DNA from: Trypanosoma brucei gambiense DAL972
Taxonomy: Eukaryota > Euglenozoa > Kinetoplastea > Trypanosomatida > Trypanosomatidae
Direction: 5' to 3'
Assembly (NCBI RefSeq): GCF_000210295.1
Contig: NC_026734.1
Span: forward strand, 434,001-498,000
Length of the DNA stretch: 64,000 nucleotides
The position numbers and the translations under genes are program-made. Within the stretch, counting starts at the first letter, position 1. Each line of letters begins with the position of its first letter. The notes beneath the pieces were generated by a model. The model was not told the DNA's origin and ran no database searches. It saw only the letters and a list, made by a program, of their open reading frames with translations. Of the stretch, positions 1 to 9,240 are shown piece by piece.

Positions 1-369
1 TGTTTAGTTGCTGATACAAAAACCGACGGAATAACAGCTCTCGGTAGCGGCTGCTTACTTGCCTAGCTTCACAACGGTTCGTTTCGGAAAGTGGGATGGG
101 GGAGGGGGGTGACGAGGCTGCTTCCCGGATCAATTATTGTTAGTGTTGCCGCTATACCCGCCTACAACCCCTAAGGATCATTAGTTGTTCCTCGATGATG
201 TAGCACGTTTGCTCGCCCCTAAAGGACGTAACAGCAGAGGTACTGTATTGCTAATGGTGGCACATATGTCCCCTGTATAGCAACGACTTGCGTTAACCTG
301 CTACGCGCACGCACCTATTCCCTAACTTTTCTTTTTTATAAACCGAAGCTCAGTTGTGTAAGAAGCGAA
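1..369. other. Spacer upstream of the Pkr1-like gene
   Basis: No complete gene is visible. One + frame is open from base 1 to a TAG at 64-66 (21 codons) and could be the last codons of a gene to the left, but it is too short to support. The rest looks like 3' UTR and intergenic sequence, with a G-rich stretch near 93-110 and a pyrimidine tract at 314-338 that serves the next gene. Confidence 0.5.
314..348 (+). promoter_or_regulatory. Trans-splice acceptor for the Pkr1-like gene
   Basis: A pyrimidine-rich tract runs to about 338 and the first AG after it is at 347-348. That predicts a 5' UTR of about 21 nt before the ATG at 370, and supports that start. Confidence 0.6.
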
Positions 370-666
370 ATGGCCGAGGAAGCGGGACTTCCATGGGTGG
401 CACGCTTCATTAACCACATCTTAACGCCCGGATCGGCCCTCTCGCCGGTGGTTTGGTGCGCGTTCAACGTTGTGATGGCCGCACTGCTCCTGTGCTGGCT
501 ACCGTTGCTTATTTCTATGCCATCGAATATACACCTCTGGGTGTTCGGCTTCCTTGGCGCCGGTCTGGCCTTCTCCACCAATTGGTTCTTCAGGGAACTT
601 TCCGCCAGGCCCCCAAGTGCTGCAGAAGCTACCGAGCACGAAGTTCGTGAGAAAAGGAACCAATGA
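370..666 (+). CDS. Pkr1-like small ER membrane protein
   Basis: The 98-residue protein has two closely spaced hydrophobic segments (about residues 29-48 and 55-73) and a polar, charged tail. It matches the Pkr1 pattern: an N-terminal F/I-x-x-x-L-x-PG segment (here ILTPG), an asparagine-isoleucine-histidine loop between the two helices (NIHLW), and a tryptophan-phenylalanine-x-x-glutamate-leucine stretch after the second helix (WFFREL). In yeast, Pkr1 is an ER protein that assists assembly of the vacuolar ATPase V0 sector. Length and topology fit the family, though the tail is shorter than in yeast. The assignment rests on motif pattern only. The ATG follows a good splice acceptor by about 21 nt. 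Confidence 0.72.
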   Translation: MAEEAGLPWVARFINHILTPGSALSPVVWCAFNVVMAALLLCWLPLLISMPSNIHLWVFGFLGAGLAFSTNWFFRELSARPPSAAEATEHEVREKRNQ

Positions 667-1055
667 CACACAAAAAGGGGGTGAGAAAGGACGGGGCTAG
701 CAGGTACTAGGGCTCTTAAAGCGTTTGTGGGAAAGCGACTGTTGGAATGTAAGCGGTGCTAGGATCGATTCGGCACATGTTTCCCCATGCGATACGAATC
801 CTTTCGCCTCTTCGCTTGCGCTCATATGGTTTTTCCAACACCCGTACCACTGGCCTGTCCGGTTTTCAAGAGTATTTTTGTGCAAAGGGCAACAGAAATG
901 GCAGCAACCCAAGAAACAACACAATCTCTTTTCTCATACTACCTGTTATTCCCTAACACCGTGTTCACTTATTTGACTTGTTTGCTTGTTCGTTGCACTT
1001 CGTTACGTCCCCTGTCCGCTGCCCATTAACGTTCCCCTTTCACACGTAGACTCTG
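667..1055. other. Spacer between the Pkr1-like and PPR genes
   Basis: This 389-base spacer holds no convincing gene. Several short open frames overlap in all + frames, lack coding character and run into the PPR gene. It contains the 3' UTR of the first gene and the acceptor of the next. Confidence 0.5.
1031..1049 (+). promoter_or_regulatory. Possible trans-splice acceptor for the PPR gene
   Basis: A short pyrimidine tract (GTTCCCCTTTCACAC) ends in an AG at 1048-1049, only 6 nt before the ATG at 1056. A 5' UTR this short is unusual, so a further-upstream acceptor, or a later start, is possible. Confidence 0.4.
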
Positions 1056-4000
1056 ATGTTAACCCCGACACGGCGGCTCCCGAAGGCGCTTTCCCCCTAC
1101 GCCCAGGCGCTGAGGCACGTCGCTCTCAGGGGTGCCACCGCTTTTGGCCCGGGCGCAAAAGAGATGGAATTGGATATGCTCCGGAAGGGAACGCTGCCAG
1201 CCGACTACAGGCCACCTGTCCAAGGAAGGTGGGACGATACCATTGAGCGGTGGGCGTATGCCTGGCAGTTCCCAGCAGAAGAAGAGCAAGATGACATTAC
1301 CAAATCGGTGGAACGCAATGCGTCAGGCATGCAAGCGCTATTGGAGATTGGAAACAAGTTGCTGCGCTCGCCGCCATCTCCAGAGCCCCTCTCTGGGAAA
1401 GCCTCCAAGTTGTATCCACCGGTTGGGGACATGTCGAGTGGAAATACCGCATTGCTTCCACCCAACCCCACCTACGATGTGCTGGAGCAGGACGTGTCGG
1501 AGCTGATGGCAGAAGACGCAGTGGTTGTGACTTCCCAGCCCCGTCTACGCGCAGAGGAACTCTCAGCGAAGTACAACGTTCCCATGGCTTACATCGATGA
1601 CAGCTCAGAGGCCAGTAATGCGAGTAAAAGCCTTGCCCTCGTGATGGAGGATGTCGGTTTAGAATTTACAGAGGATGGTCTTACCGTAGTCATATCTGCC
1701 CTATCGAGGCAAGGGTACGGCACCATTGGTCGAGCTATTTTTGATTTTGCCTCCGCCATGGGGCTGGGGCCTTCTGCCGAGATGTACAGAGCATTAATGA
1801 AGTACGCCTCACGACGCGGAGATGTGAACGAATCCATGGCTCTCATTGAAGAAATGAAGGGAAATGGAATTACACCCCGCATCGGCAACTGGCACGAACT
1901 TATGTACACCTTCTACAAGGCAAAGGACTACCCTGCAGTGAGTCAAATAGTGGATAACATGAAAATGTATGCCAATATCGAACCCAATGAAGTCACGTTT
2001 GTACTTCAACTTAAAGCACTGGCCAAAGACAACTCCCAGTTGAACTCTCTCCCCGAGGCAATTCAGTTGTTTGATCAAATGGAAAATGTCTATGGCTTTA
2101 TAGCGTCACGTCCCCATTATGATGCCATGATGTTTCATCTAAGTCAGAGTCCGCGACCGGAAATGAGGCTCCGGTGCGAGGAATTGGCCCACAAAATGGA
2201 GTTGATGGGGATTGTATGGAATGCCAACACATATCTTAACCTTATTCGCTCAGCCCAGGTAGTCGGTGATGTTGCGGCTGTTGAAAAGTACCTCAGTAGA
2301 ATGCGCGAGGAGGGGATCCCAGCAAGCATCGGGCACCTAACATGGGCCGTTCAAGCGCACGTACAAAGCATGATACGGATAGATTACGATGCGCTGAAGG
2401 AAAAGGATGAAAGCCCCCTTCCTACTTGGCTCGAGCATCTTGAAACGTGTTTTGGTATCTACGAGCTAGTCGTCCGACGCGGATGGGTAATGCAGCTCCC
2501 CTTCGTGAACGCACTTCTTCGCCTAACCTGCCAAGCTACCATCCTTTCCATGGAGCGCACACCAGATGAAGCAGAGACCATCGGTAGGTTCGAGGAGCAA
2601 GCCAACAAAATTTGGAATCATACATTTGACGAATGGCAACTGCAAAAGGACGTCTACAGCTACGAATGTTACATTGCGCTTCTGGCACACCAGCAGCGCA
2701 TCGATGAGGCTGAGAAACTTTTTCAAGAAATGATACTAAAGAAGGATCTGTCACCGTCTAGGAGAACATATCACTGTATGATCTTCATGCACCTGTCGTC
2801 GGGTGAGGAAGGAGGAACTGCGAGGGCCCTCAGATATCTGGAGGCAATGGAGCGCGCTGGTATCCAGGTTAGGCCATCCCTTTTGAAGAAAATCGTTCGG
2901 GTAAATAACGCTGCGGGGTACAAACGAGATATGAAGCGGCGTGCGCGGCGTATCATGCAGGCGAGGGAGGAATACCTTGCTAGGAAGGAAGAGGGCGTTA
3001 GCTTCGGGGAAGGAGGGAAGGAAGGAGCTTCGAATCAAAGGGCAGATGTTGACGCGGAGGGAAACTCCATCCTAGAGCCTCTCGCTGTTTCTCCCACTTC
3101 AACGCTAGCTTGGTGGGAAAAGTGGAAGCGGGAGACCGTGAGTAAGCACGAGCTGTTTACTGAGGAGGGAGCTGACGGCACTCCAAAGGGAGAAACGTTC
3201 GAAGAAAAAAATGAAGCTCTCCGGATGATGGGCATCACGTCCTCATTTCAAACGAAGGATCTCGTCCCGCAACCCGACAGACAGAAACTGCTGCCTCTCA
3301 TCAGAAGGGAAGAGGGGGAAATCGCGGGTAGCCTTTGGGCAATGGATGGTGGTGAGTTGTCGTATCCGAAGGATGGGGGCGGCCCACAAGGTTGGGGTGT
3401 CCGGCTCTGGCGTGAGCGACAGCTTGTCAAGCGGGAATACCAGAAAGTTTTGGACGGATATCGTCCTGTTCCTCAGCTTTCAACACTTGGAAACTCTGTC
3501 CGAACGGCCGGTGACCAACTAGATATTGAGAGGAGTGGGGCACAGACGCCTGGGGAATTGTCTGATTATCGAAACTTTCCTGATAACCGCTTTGACGGAG
3601 GTCAGCTGAAACCCGAGTCAGAAGCAGCTCCAGCAGTTCCCTTTTCCGCAGAACTGGTCTGGCAAGGGGAAGCCAATGACAAGCTCTCGCCCTACAAGTC
3701 CGACGAGGAAATTGCCCTTGAAAACGACAACACTTTCTTTTCAAGCCTTTCCAAGGAAACGGAGGGAAAGCTAAGTATAGCGGTGAAGGCGATGCAAAAC
3801 AAAGAGGAGAATTCTGTGGATGTTAGAGGAAAGGGGGTGACGAGACGATCTAAGTTTGATTACTTGGAAAAGTGGAGAGACATGTATCGGCACGGCACAC
3901 TGGAGGTGCCTGAGGGGCCAACACTGAATTTTGGCCGCACGCCAGACGATCACAAGGAGACAATGGCAGCTTTGGTTCGCGGTTGGTATCAACGCAATAG

Positions 4001-4130
4001 GAAGGAGCCAGCATCCGAAGAAGAACTGAAGAGGTGGAGGGTCGATGAGCAGCGAAGCAGCGAAACATCGGCCTCGCGTGCGGCGCTCAAGAAGCGAAAG
4101 CAGGTACGAAGTCGTCACAGAAATAAATAG
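1056..4130 (+). CDS. Large pentatricopeptide-repeat (PPR) protein, probably mitochondrial
   Basis: The 1024-residue protein starts with a basic, Arg/Leu-rich segment lacking acidic residues, typical of a mitochondrial targeting peptide. Helical repeats of about 35 residues with PPR character occur around residues 240-430 (for example the ALIEEMKGNGITP and FDQMEN helices) and again around 545-640 (AEKLFQEMILKKDLSP). The C-terminal third is charged and largely non-repetitive, with few predicted folds. In kinetoplastids most PPR proteins act in the mitochondrion on rRNA, mRNA stability or translation, and many are mitoribosome subunits; I believe this one is annotated as a mitochondrial small-subunit protein but cannot verify that. 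KREL2, another mitochondrial RNA factor, lies three genes downstream. The PPR assignment is firm; the precise role is not known from sequence. Confidence 0.8.
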   Translation: MLTPTRRLPKALSPYAQALRHVALRGATAFGPGAKEMELDMLRKGTLPADYRPPVQGRWDDTIERWAYAWQFPAEEEQDDITKSVERNASGMQALLEIGNKLLRSPPSPEPLSGKASKLYPPVGDMSSGNTALLPPNPTYDVLEQDVSELMAEDAVVVTSQPRLRAEELSAKYNVPMAYIDDSSEASNASKSLALVMEDVGLEFTEDGLTVVISALSRQGYGTIGRAIFDFASAMGLGPSAEMYRALMKYASRRGDVNESMALIEEMKGNGITPRIGNWHELMYTFYKAKDYPAVSQIVDNMKMYANIEPNEVTFVLQLKALAKDNSQLNSLPEAIQLFDQMENVYGFIASRPHYDAMMFHLSQSPRPEMRLRCEELAHKMELMGIVWNANTYLNLIRSAQVVGDVAAVEKYLSRMREEGIPASIGHLTWAVQAHVQSMIRIDYDALKEKDESPLPTWLEHLETCFGIYELVVRRGWVMQLPFVNALLRLTCQATILSMERTPDEAETIGRFEEQANKIWNHTFDEWQLQKDVYSYECYIALLAHQQRIDEAEKLFQEMILKKDLSPSRRTYHCMIFMHLSSGEEGGTARALRYLEAMERAGIQVRPSLLKKIVRVNNAAGYKRDMKRRARRIMQAREEYLARKEEGVSFGEGGKEGASNQRADVDAEGNSILEPLAVSPTSTLAWWEKWKRETVSKHELFTEEGADGTPKGETFEEKNEALRMMGITSSFQTKDLVPQPDRQKLLPLIRREEGEIAGSLWAMDGGELSYPKDGGGPQGWGVRLWRERQLVKREYQKVLDGYRPVPQLSTLGNSVRTAGDQLDIERSGAQTPGELSDYRNFPDNRFDGGQLKPESEAAPAVPFSAELVWQGEANDKLSPYKSDEEIALENDNTFFSSLSKETEGKLSIAVKAMQNKEENSVDVRGKGVTRRSKFDYLEKWRDMYRHGTLEVPEGPTLNFGRTPDDHKETMAALVRGWYQRNRKEPASEEELKRWRVDEQRSSETSASRAALKKRKQVRSRHRNK

Positions 4131-4404
4131 TAAAAGTGAAAGGAAACGGAAACGGAAACGGAGGGAAGGCACAGAGGATGCACCCAGAGGGGGGAAAAGA
4201 GTGCCTCTTTTTTGTGTTATGATCACCCGCCTTATCTGCCGAAACCGGCGTGATTTCTATCTGTTATTACCATTTAAGTGACACTTTTATGTAGCTGCAT
4301 CAGTAAGCGTGGCGTGGTTACCGCCACTTGAACATGTTCGCTTCTTCCCACTTGGACTGTGGTCATTTTCTTCAGAAGTCTCAAAACCAACACTGCCCCC
4401 GAGC

Positions 4405-5613
4405 ATGACGTTTATCAGCTCCCTAATACAGGCCGTGCAGCCAGAAGTGGTGCAATGGCGACGTCACATCCATGAAAATCCGTGCCTAAGCCATAAAGAG
4501 CAACAAACAGCAGATTATGTTGAATCCATTCTGGGAAGCATGCCCGCAAAGCTTGACATCAGGCGGCTGACACCTAGTAGTGTCGTCGCTGACCTCCGCG
4601 GTGGGGCGGGTGATGGACCTACGTACGCACTGCGCGCTGACATGGACGCCCTTCCGCTGCAGGAAGAAAGTGGGGAGCCCTTCAGCTCAAAGCTACCGGG
4701 CGTGATGCACGCGTGTGGTCATGACGCCCACACAGCCATTCTCCTTGGGGCTATCAAGGTCTTGTGTCATGTAAAAGACAAAATATGCGGCACTATTCGG
4801 TTTATCTTCCAGCATGCCGAGGAGGTTATTCCAAGTGGTGCAAAGCAACTTGTTCAGCTTGGTGTGCTGGACGGCGTTAAGATGATATTTGGGCTTGCCG
4901 TTGACGTTTCCAACCCACCGGGAACAGTGCTATGTAAGAGCGGTGTTTTAACAAGCGCATGCAACGACTTTGACATCGTGATTCAGGGGGCTAGCGGACA
5001 TGCCTCACAGCCAGAATTGTGTATTGACCCCATCGTAATAGGCGCACAGGTGGTAATGAGCCTCCAGACAATTGTGTCAAGACGTATAGGGGCACTTACA
5101 ACACCTGTGCTAAGTATAGCAACCTTTCAAGGCGGCAGGGGAGGCTACAACGTCATTCCCGACACGGTGCATCTACGTGGCACGCTGCGTTGCCTGGATA
5201 GTGGGGTGCAGAAGCGGGTTCCGGTCATGGTGGAGGAAATCGTGGCAGGAATTACCAGTGCCCACGGCGCTAAACACACGGTGAGCTGGTTAGAGCCCAA
5301 TATCGTAACATATAATAACGAAGCCGCATACGACGTTGTGAAGCGGGTTGCAGAACACGTCGTTTCCGGTATAACCTTTGTCGAGCTCCCAACGGCAATG
5401 ACGGGAGTAACGGACTTTGGTGAGTATGGTGCTGTGATACCTGGATGTCTGTTTCTTCTTGGTGCAGGGAATGAAACTAACAATTCAGTGAGCAATCATA
5501 ACTACAGCTCTCGGTTTAGGCTGAATGAGAACGTCATGGTGGATGGAGTGAGGATGTTCGTTGGGCTGATGATGACTCTTGCTGTTCCAGACGCTCCTAG
5601 TCCAGGAACGTAA
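4405..5613 (+). CDS. M20D-family N-acyl-L-amino acid amidohydrolase, altered metal site
   Basis: The 402-residue protein has the M20D layout: a zinc-binding catalytic domain split by a dimerisation domain. Visible motifs are [10 protein letters not shown] (78-87), HACGHD with C104 and H106, FQHAEE with E139/E140, SGHASQP with H199 and a C-terminal SNHNYSSRF with H365. Relatives remove acyl groups from amino acids or auxin-like conjugates using two metals. The usual GLHV ligand histidine is replaced by alanine (GLAVD, A165), and the usual glutamate before DF in the EDF motif is threonine (TDFGEY, 336-341). Catalysis may therefore be changed or lost. The open frame extends upstream to 4309 only through a GTG; 4405 is the first ATG and gives the family length. 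No convincing targeting peptide is seen. Confidence 0.85.
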   Translation: MTFISSLIQAVQPEVVQWRRHIHENPCLSHKEQQTADYVESILGSMPAKLDIRRLTPSSVVADLRGGAGDGPTYALRADMDALPLQEESGEPFSSKLPGVMHACGHDAHTAILLGAIKVLCHVKDKICGTIRFIFQHAEEVIPSGAKQLVQLGVLDGVKMIFGLAVDVSNPPGTVLCKSGVLTSACNDFDIVIQGASGHASQPELCIDPIVIGAQVVMSLQTIVSRRIGALTTPVLSIATFQGGRGGYNVIPDTVHLRGTLRCLDSGVQKRVPVMVEEIVAGITSAHGAKHTVSWLEPNIVTYNNEAAYDVVKRVAEHVVSGITFVELPTAMTGVTDFGEYGAVIPGCLFLLGAGNETNNSVSNHNYSSRFRLNENVMVDGVRMFVGLMMTLAVPDAPSPGT

Positions 5614-6185
5614 CGGTGGAAAGGGAATTTTTTGATCCGTTGCTTCCTGCGCTTGAGGTGCCATGCCCTGTCATAGCTCATTCGCGGGTCGCCGGTCGGT
5701 TGCGTCTCCGTTAACATGCTTCTGTTTTTCTTTCTCTTATCACTTGGTGTATGTGCGGGCGTCGCCACTTTTCCCAACAACCTTAGCAGCGTTTACAGTG
5801 ATACTGGGGAACGGACGGGTAGGTGAAACAGTGGGTGAGCAACACACTTTGTTTCGGAGCTACGCGGGTAAGCAATGAACAGGCGGGATACTCCTCGTTA
5901 AGTTCGGCCCAACAGCTCCACGTCTACCACTCCCTCTTTTCTCCGAGCACGTCCCCGCGCGTGTACATGTTTACCCACGCCTCACTTGCGTACGCACGTC
6001 GTATTATCAGTGATAATGTTTTATTGCTCTTGCTATAATTACGGTAACCTTCCACAAGACGGCGCTGCCGGACTTCCTGCGCTTACTTTCCCCCTCCCAC
6101 GCTGTCCTTACGTAACCGAAAGTGAACTGCTCGTTTACCCCTTGAGGAATACAAACAAAAAAGAAAGGGAAACGGAAACGTGGGA
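5614..6185. other. Spacer between the amidohydrolase and LOTUS/NYN-like genes
   Basis: About 570 bases without a supportable gene. Short open frames (under 95 codons) overlap each other and show no family signal. A pyrimidine tract at about 6073-6109 with an AG at 6121-6122 is the likely acceptor for the gene that follows. Confidence 0.5.
6073..6122 (+). promoter_or_regulatory. Trans-splice acceptor for the LOTUS/NYN-like gene
   Basis: A long pyrimidine tract, including CTTTCCCCCTCCC, is followed by the first AG at 6121-6122. This predicts a 5' UTR of about 63 nt before the ATG at 6186. Confidence 0.55.
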
Positions 6186-7304
6186 ATGCGGACGTTCCTG
6201 GCACCGACTTTCCCCCGATGGTGTGGACTTTTTGCCAAATCTCCCGTGCTCCTGATGTCCATTTCAGAGACCGGACTGCAATCGGCCTTCCGTCGTGCGT
6301 GCGCTGAAGAGGGCGTGGACTTCAGGGAGGGGTTGCCAGAGGATGTTCTTGCCGCCGTCATCGCTGCCCCTGGGCAGGTCACTGTGGAGGAGGCGCGAGC
6401 GCAGCTGAACTCTTCAACGTCATTTCGGGTTGATGCGGGTCTAGTGCACTTGACCGCGGATGGTGCGCGGGAACAAAGCCAAATGGAGACGATGCTGCTA
6501 AAATTAGCGACAAAGATCCCCCCAACCGGTGTGAGCGGGGCGCAGTTTCGGGCCATCCTTGAAGACGAAGCACCGCACTTTCAGCCGTCTGCGGTGGGTG
6601 CGCTTTCACTAAAAGAGGCGGTGCAACGCTACCCTCGCTTGTTTGATGTTGAGACAGACACTACAGGTAAGTGGTTTGTGCGACCGGCTGGTGTGGGAAA
6701 AGACGGTAGGGCGTCAGTGGGGAAGAATAGCGCACCAATTAGCATTATCAATTTCTGCAGTGAGAGGGCGTTGATGGGAAACCAGGCCGACTATGTTCCC
6801 CTCCATGTGGCTATGAGGGAGGAGAGCGTGGCAAGTGAGGGGGTGTTGAGAGACCTAGTGGATAGTGAGGAACTCAGCAAGCAACTGCAAATACGGTTCT
6901 CAGTGAGATTGCGACCCAAACGACCAGTAACGAACGCGTTTTGTTTTGTTGATGGTGATGAAATTGGTTTGGAGGCTGTAGATGCAATATGGAAGGAAAT
7001 GAATTTGTCTGACAAGTCCACTCGTCTTGTGGCTCGGCAGCCAACCTCGCGTAAACACAACAGCAGTGACATTGTCGCCCCAGCGGACATGCCGACATAC
7101 GCTGTTGTGGAGCGTAAGGCGCGGGAGTTGTCTCTCACACAGTCTGTTGTCCTTCAGGACGTTGTTTACATGTGTTCGTTGAGGCAATTTTCTCTTTATG
7201 CAGACCATATAGCTAAGTTGAATGCTTTTCCGGATGCAGATGTGTATGTTTGCTGTCCGAGTAAGGTGAAGCTTGTGGCTCAGAAACAGTTTGTTCCGCT
7301 GTAA
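6186..7304 (+). CDS. Conserved protein with LOTUS-like helix-turn-helix and possible NYN/PIN-like domain
   Basis: The 372-residue product begins with a basic, Trp/Arg-containing segment with no acids up to about residue 26, consistent with mitochondrial import; M24 is an alternative start. Residues about 100-168 resemble a LOTUS/OST-HTH winged helix: a leading helix, then PSAVGALSLKEAVQRYP, then a strand ending at a VRP. An earlier segment (30-92) may be a degenerate second copy. From about 250 the pattern changes to alternating strands and helices starting with FVDGDEI (254-260), reminiscent of the first acidic motif of NYN/PIN-like nucleases. LOTUS plus NYN is the architecture of MARF1-type RNA regulators. 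The gene sits directly upstream of KREL2. Domain calls are pattern-based inference; a kinetoplastid-specific fold is the alternative. Confidence 0.5.
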   Translation: MRTFLAPTFPRWCGLFAKSPVLLMSISETGLQSAFRRACAEEGVDFREGLPEDVLAAVIAAPGQVTVEEARAQLNSSTSFRVDAGLVHLTADGAREQSQMETMLLKLATKIPPTGVSGAQFRAILEDEAPHFQPSAVGALSLKEAVQRYPRLFDVETDTTGKWFVRPAGVGKDGRASVGKNSAPISIINFCSERALMGNQADYVPLHVAMREESVASEGVLRDLVDSEELSKQLQIRFSVRLRPKRPVTNAFCFVDGDEIGLEAVDAIWKEMNLSDKSTRLVARQPTSRKHNSSDIVAPADMPTYAVVERKARELSLTQSVVLQDVVYMCSLRQFSLYADHIAKLNAFPDADVYVCCPSKVKLVAQKQFVPL

Positions 7305-7674
7305 CCTTCCCTCCTTCTTGTCCTGAGAACGCGCGTAGCTGGGAGGGTTTCAGGCACTTCTTTATTTACAGGAAGAGCCTTCAAAAGGGCGGATGGGGCA
7401 TGACCGGACATCAAGACGCGGAAAAGAGGAAGCCCAACCGCGGCACTGCCCCGTCTCGCGATCTTACACAGTTCTGCGCACATGCCGACTGCATTATTCT
7501 CATCCCCTCGTTGGGGGGCACTTTCCCTGTCCTCACTCCGTTAACTTCTGTAACAGCGGGAACTGCCGCTACCGTCGTTGTTCAACCCTCTGCTTCCCTT
7601 TGCTTCACCTAACTACGTCGTGATTAGTGTTTGTTGGGCGCCGGTGTGGTCAGGAGGGCGCCTCCTTGCTGAAG
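7305..7674. other. Spacer upstream of KREL2
   Basis: About 370 bases with no supportable gene. Two overlapping + frames (7393-7623) have no recognisable features and end at the KREL2 splice region. Confidence 0.5.
7586..7627 (+). promoter_or_regulatory. Trans-splice acceptor for KREL2
   Basis: The tract CCCTCTGCTTCCCTTTGCTTC is followed by the first AG at 7626-7627, giving a 5' UTR of about 47 nt before the ATG at 7675. Confidence 0.5.
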
Positions 7675-8925
7675 ATGTTGCGTTGCCTCGGTGTACGTCA
7701 CTTCCGGCGAACGCCGCTCCTTTTTGTCGGTGGGGACGGCAGCATTTTTGAGCGCTACACAGAAATCGACAACTCCAACGAGCGGCGGATTAATGCGCTG
7801 AAGGGATGCGGTATGTTTGAGGATGAGTGGATTGCCACTGAGAAGGTTCATGGAGCGAACTTCGGTATCTACTCCATTGAAGGTGAGAAAATGATCAGAT
7901 ACGCAAAGCGCAGTGGCATTATGCCTCCGAACGAGCACTTCTTTGGCTATCATATATTGATCCCCGAGTTGCAGCGATACGTAACTTCTATTCGTGAGAT
8001 GTTGTGCGAGAAGCAGAAGAAGAAGCTACACGTTGTGCTCATTAATGGAGAGTTGTTTGGAGGAAAATATGACCACCCTAGCGTTCCAAAGACACGGAAA
8101 ACGGTCATGGTGGCTGGTAAGCCGCGAACAATAAGCGCCGTGCAGACCGACTCTTTTCCCCAATATAGCCCAGATCTCCACTTTTACGCATTCGACATAA
8201 AGTACAAGGAGACAGAGGGTGGAGACTACACTACTCTCGTCTATGATGAAGCCATAGAGCTGTTTCAGCGCGTTCCCGGGCTCCTGTACGCGAGGGCGGT
8301 CATTCGAGGGCCAATGTCAAAAGTTGCTGCATTTGATGTGGAACGCTTTGTCACAACCATCCCCCCTCTTGTTGGTATGGGCAACTACCCACTGACGGGC
8401 AACTGGGCTGAGGGGCTTGTCGTGAAGCACTCGAGGCTGGGAATGGCGGGATTCGACCCCAAAGGTCCAACGGTGTTGAAGTTTAAATGCACAGCGTTTC
8501 AGGAGATATCCACAGACCGAGCACAAGGGCCTCGCGTAGATGAAATGAGGAACGTACGAAGAGACTCCATCAATCGCGCCGGTGTGCAATTGCCAGACTT
8601 AGAGAGTATTGTGCAAGATCCAATTCAACTCGAAGCTTCGAAACTACTCCTTAATCATGTGTGCGAGAATCGTCTCAAAAATGTGCTATCAAAGATCGGC
8701 ACGGAGCCCTTCGAGAAGGAGGAAATGACACCAGACCAGTTGGCCACACTTCTTGCCAAAGACGCCATGAAAGACTTTCTAAAAGATACCGAACCCTCCA
8801 TTGTAAATATACCGGTACTCATCCGCAAGGATCTGACTAGGTACGTTATATTTGAGTCCAGGCGGCTAGTCTGCTCACAGTGGAAGGACATTCTGAAGCG
8901 TCAGTCTCCTGACTTTAGCGAATGA
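7675..8925 (+). CDS. KREL2: Kinetoplastid RNA-editing ligase 2 (mitochondrial)
   Basis: This 416-residue protein is recognised as T. brucei RNA-editing ligase 2 (also REL2, MP48). It joins mRNA fragments in the deletion sub-complex of the mitochondrial uridine insertion/deletion editosome. It is a member of the covalent nucleotidyltransferase family: the nucleotidyl-acceptor lysine is K57 in EKVHGANF (motif I), followed by the FYAFDIKY segment (motif III), EGLVVKH (motif IV) and KFKC (motif V). The first 15-20 residues are Arg/Leu-rich and free of acids, fitting a mitochondrial presequence. The helical C-terminal third (about 310-416) corresponds to the region that contacts an OB-fold partner protein, since editing ligases lack their own OB domain. 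The frame is open upstream to 7627 via a GTG, but 7675 is the first ATG. Confidence 0.97.
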   Translation: MLRCLGVRHFRRTPLLFVGGDGSIFERYTEIDNSNERRINALKGCGMFEDEWIATEKVHGANFGIYSIEGEKMIRYAKRSGIMPPNEHFFGYHILIPELQRYVTSIREMLCEKQKKKLHVVLINGELFGGKYDHPSVPKTRKTVMVAGKPRTISAVQTDSFPQYSPDLHFYAFDIKYKETEGGDYTTLVYDEAIELFQRVPGLLYARAVIRGPMSKVAAFDVERFVTTIPPLVGMGNYPLTGNWAEGLVVKHSRLGMAGFDPKGPTVLKFKCTAFQEISTDRAQGPRVDEMRNVRRDSINRAGVQLPDLESIVQDPIQLEASKLLLNHVCENRLKNVLSKIGTEPFEKEEMTPDQLATLLAKDAMKDFLKDTEPSIVNIPVLIRKDLTRYVIFESRRLVCSQWKDILKRQSPDFSE

Positions 8926-9240
8926 AAAGATATGGCTCCCCAGAGAGCGTGGAAATAGTGCATGGCTGCGGAGAATTGGTGGTGGGAGGGAAGCAAAGAA
9001 AAAGAAAAGCACCTCTTGGCACGGTAAGCAGTAGCATTCTAAATCCCCCATGCCCCCCGTACGCACACGCACACCTTTGTATGCACGTCTGTATTTACTT
9101 ATCCCCACATACGTGTTTAAAAACAGACGTGCACTTCTGTTCCTTGTTTACTCACCAATTATCATATAGGCTTTGAGGTACTCTCCAAAGGGCTAGCGCT
9201 GTGGTCAGACGAGACCAGAGCGGGGTGAGAAGGGGAGCAA
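8926..9240. other. Spacer downstream of KREL2
   Basis: About 315 bases of 3' UTR-like and intergenic sequence, with a purine-rich stretch near 8985-9010 and short CACACG repeats near 9061-9075. No gene is seen. Confidence 0.5.
9133..9169 (+). promoter_or_regulatory. Trans-splice acceptor for the gene at 9241
   Basis: A pyrimidine-rich stretch from 9133 to about 9157 is followed by the first AG at 9168-9169, predicting a 5' UTR of about 71 nt. Confidence 0.5.

Noticed and set aside
1..66. Short open + frame from the left edge
   Set aside because: Twenty-one codons only, with no recognisable motif; it could be the end of a gene to the left but is not supportable.
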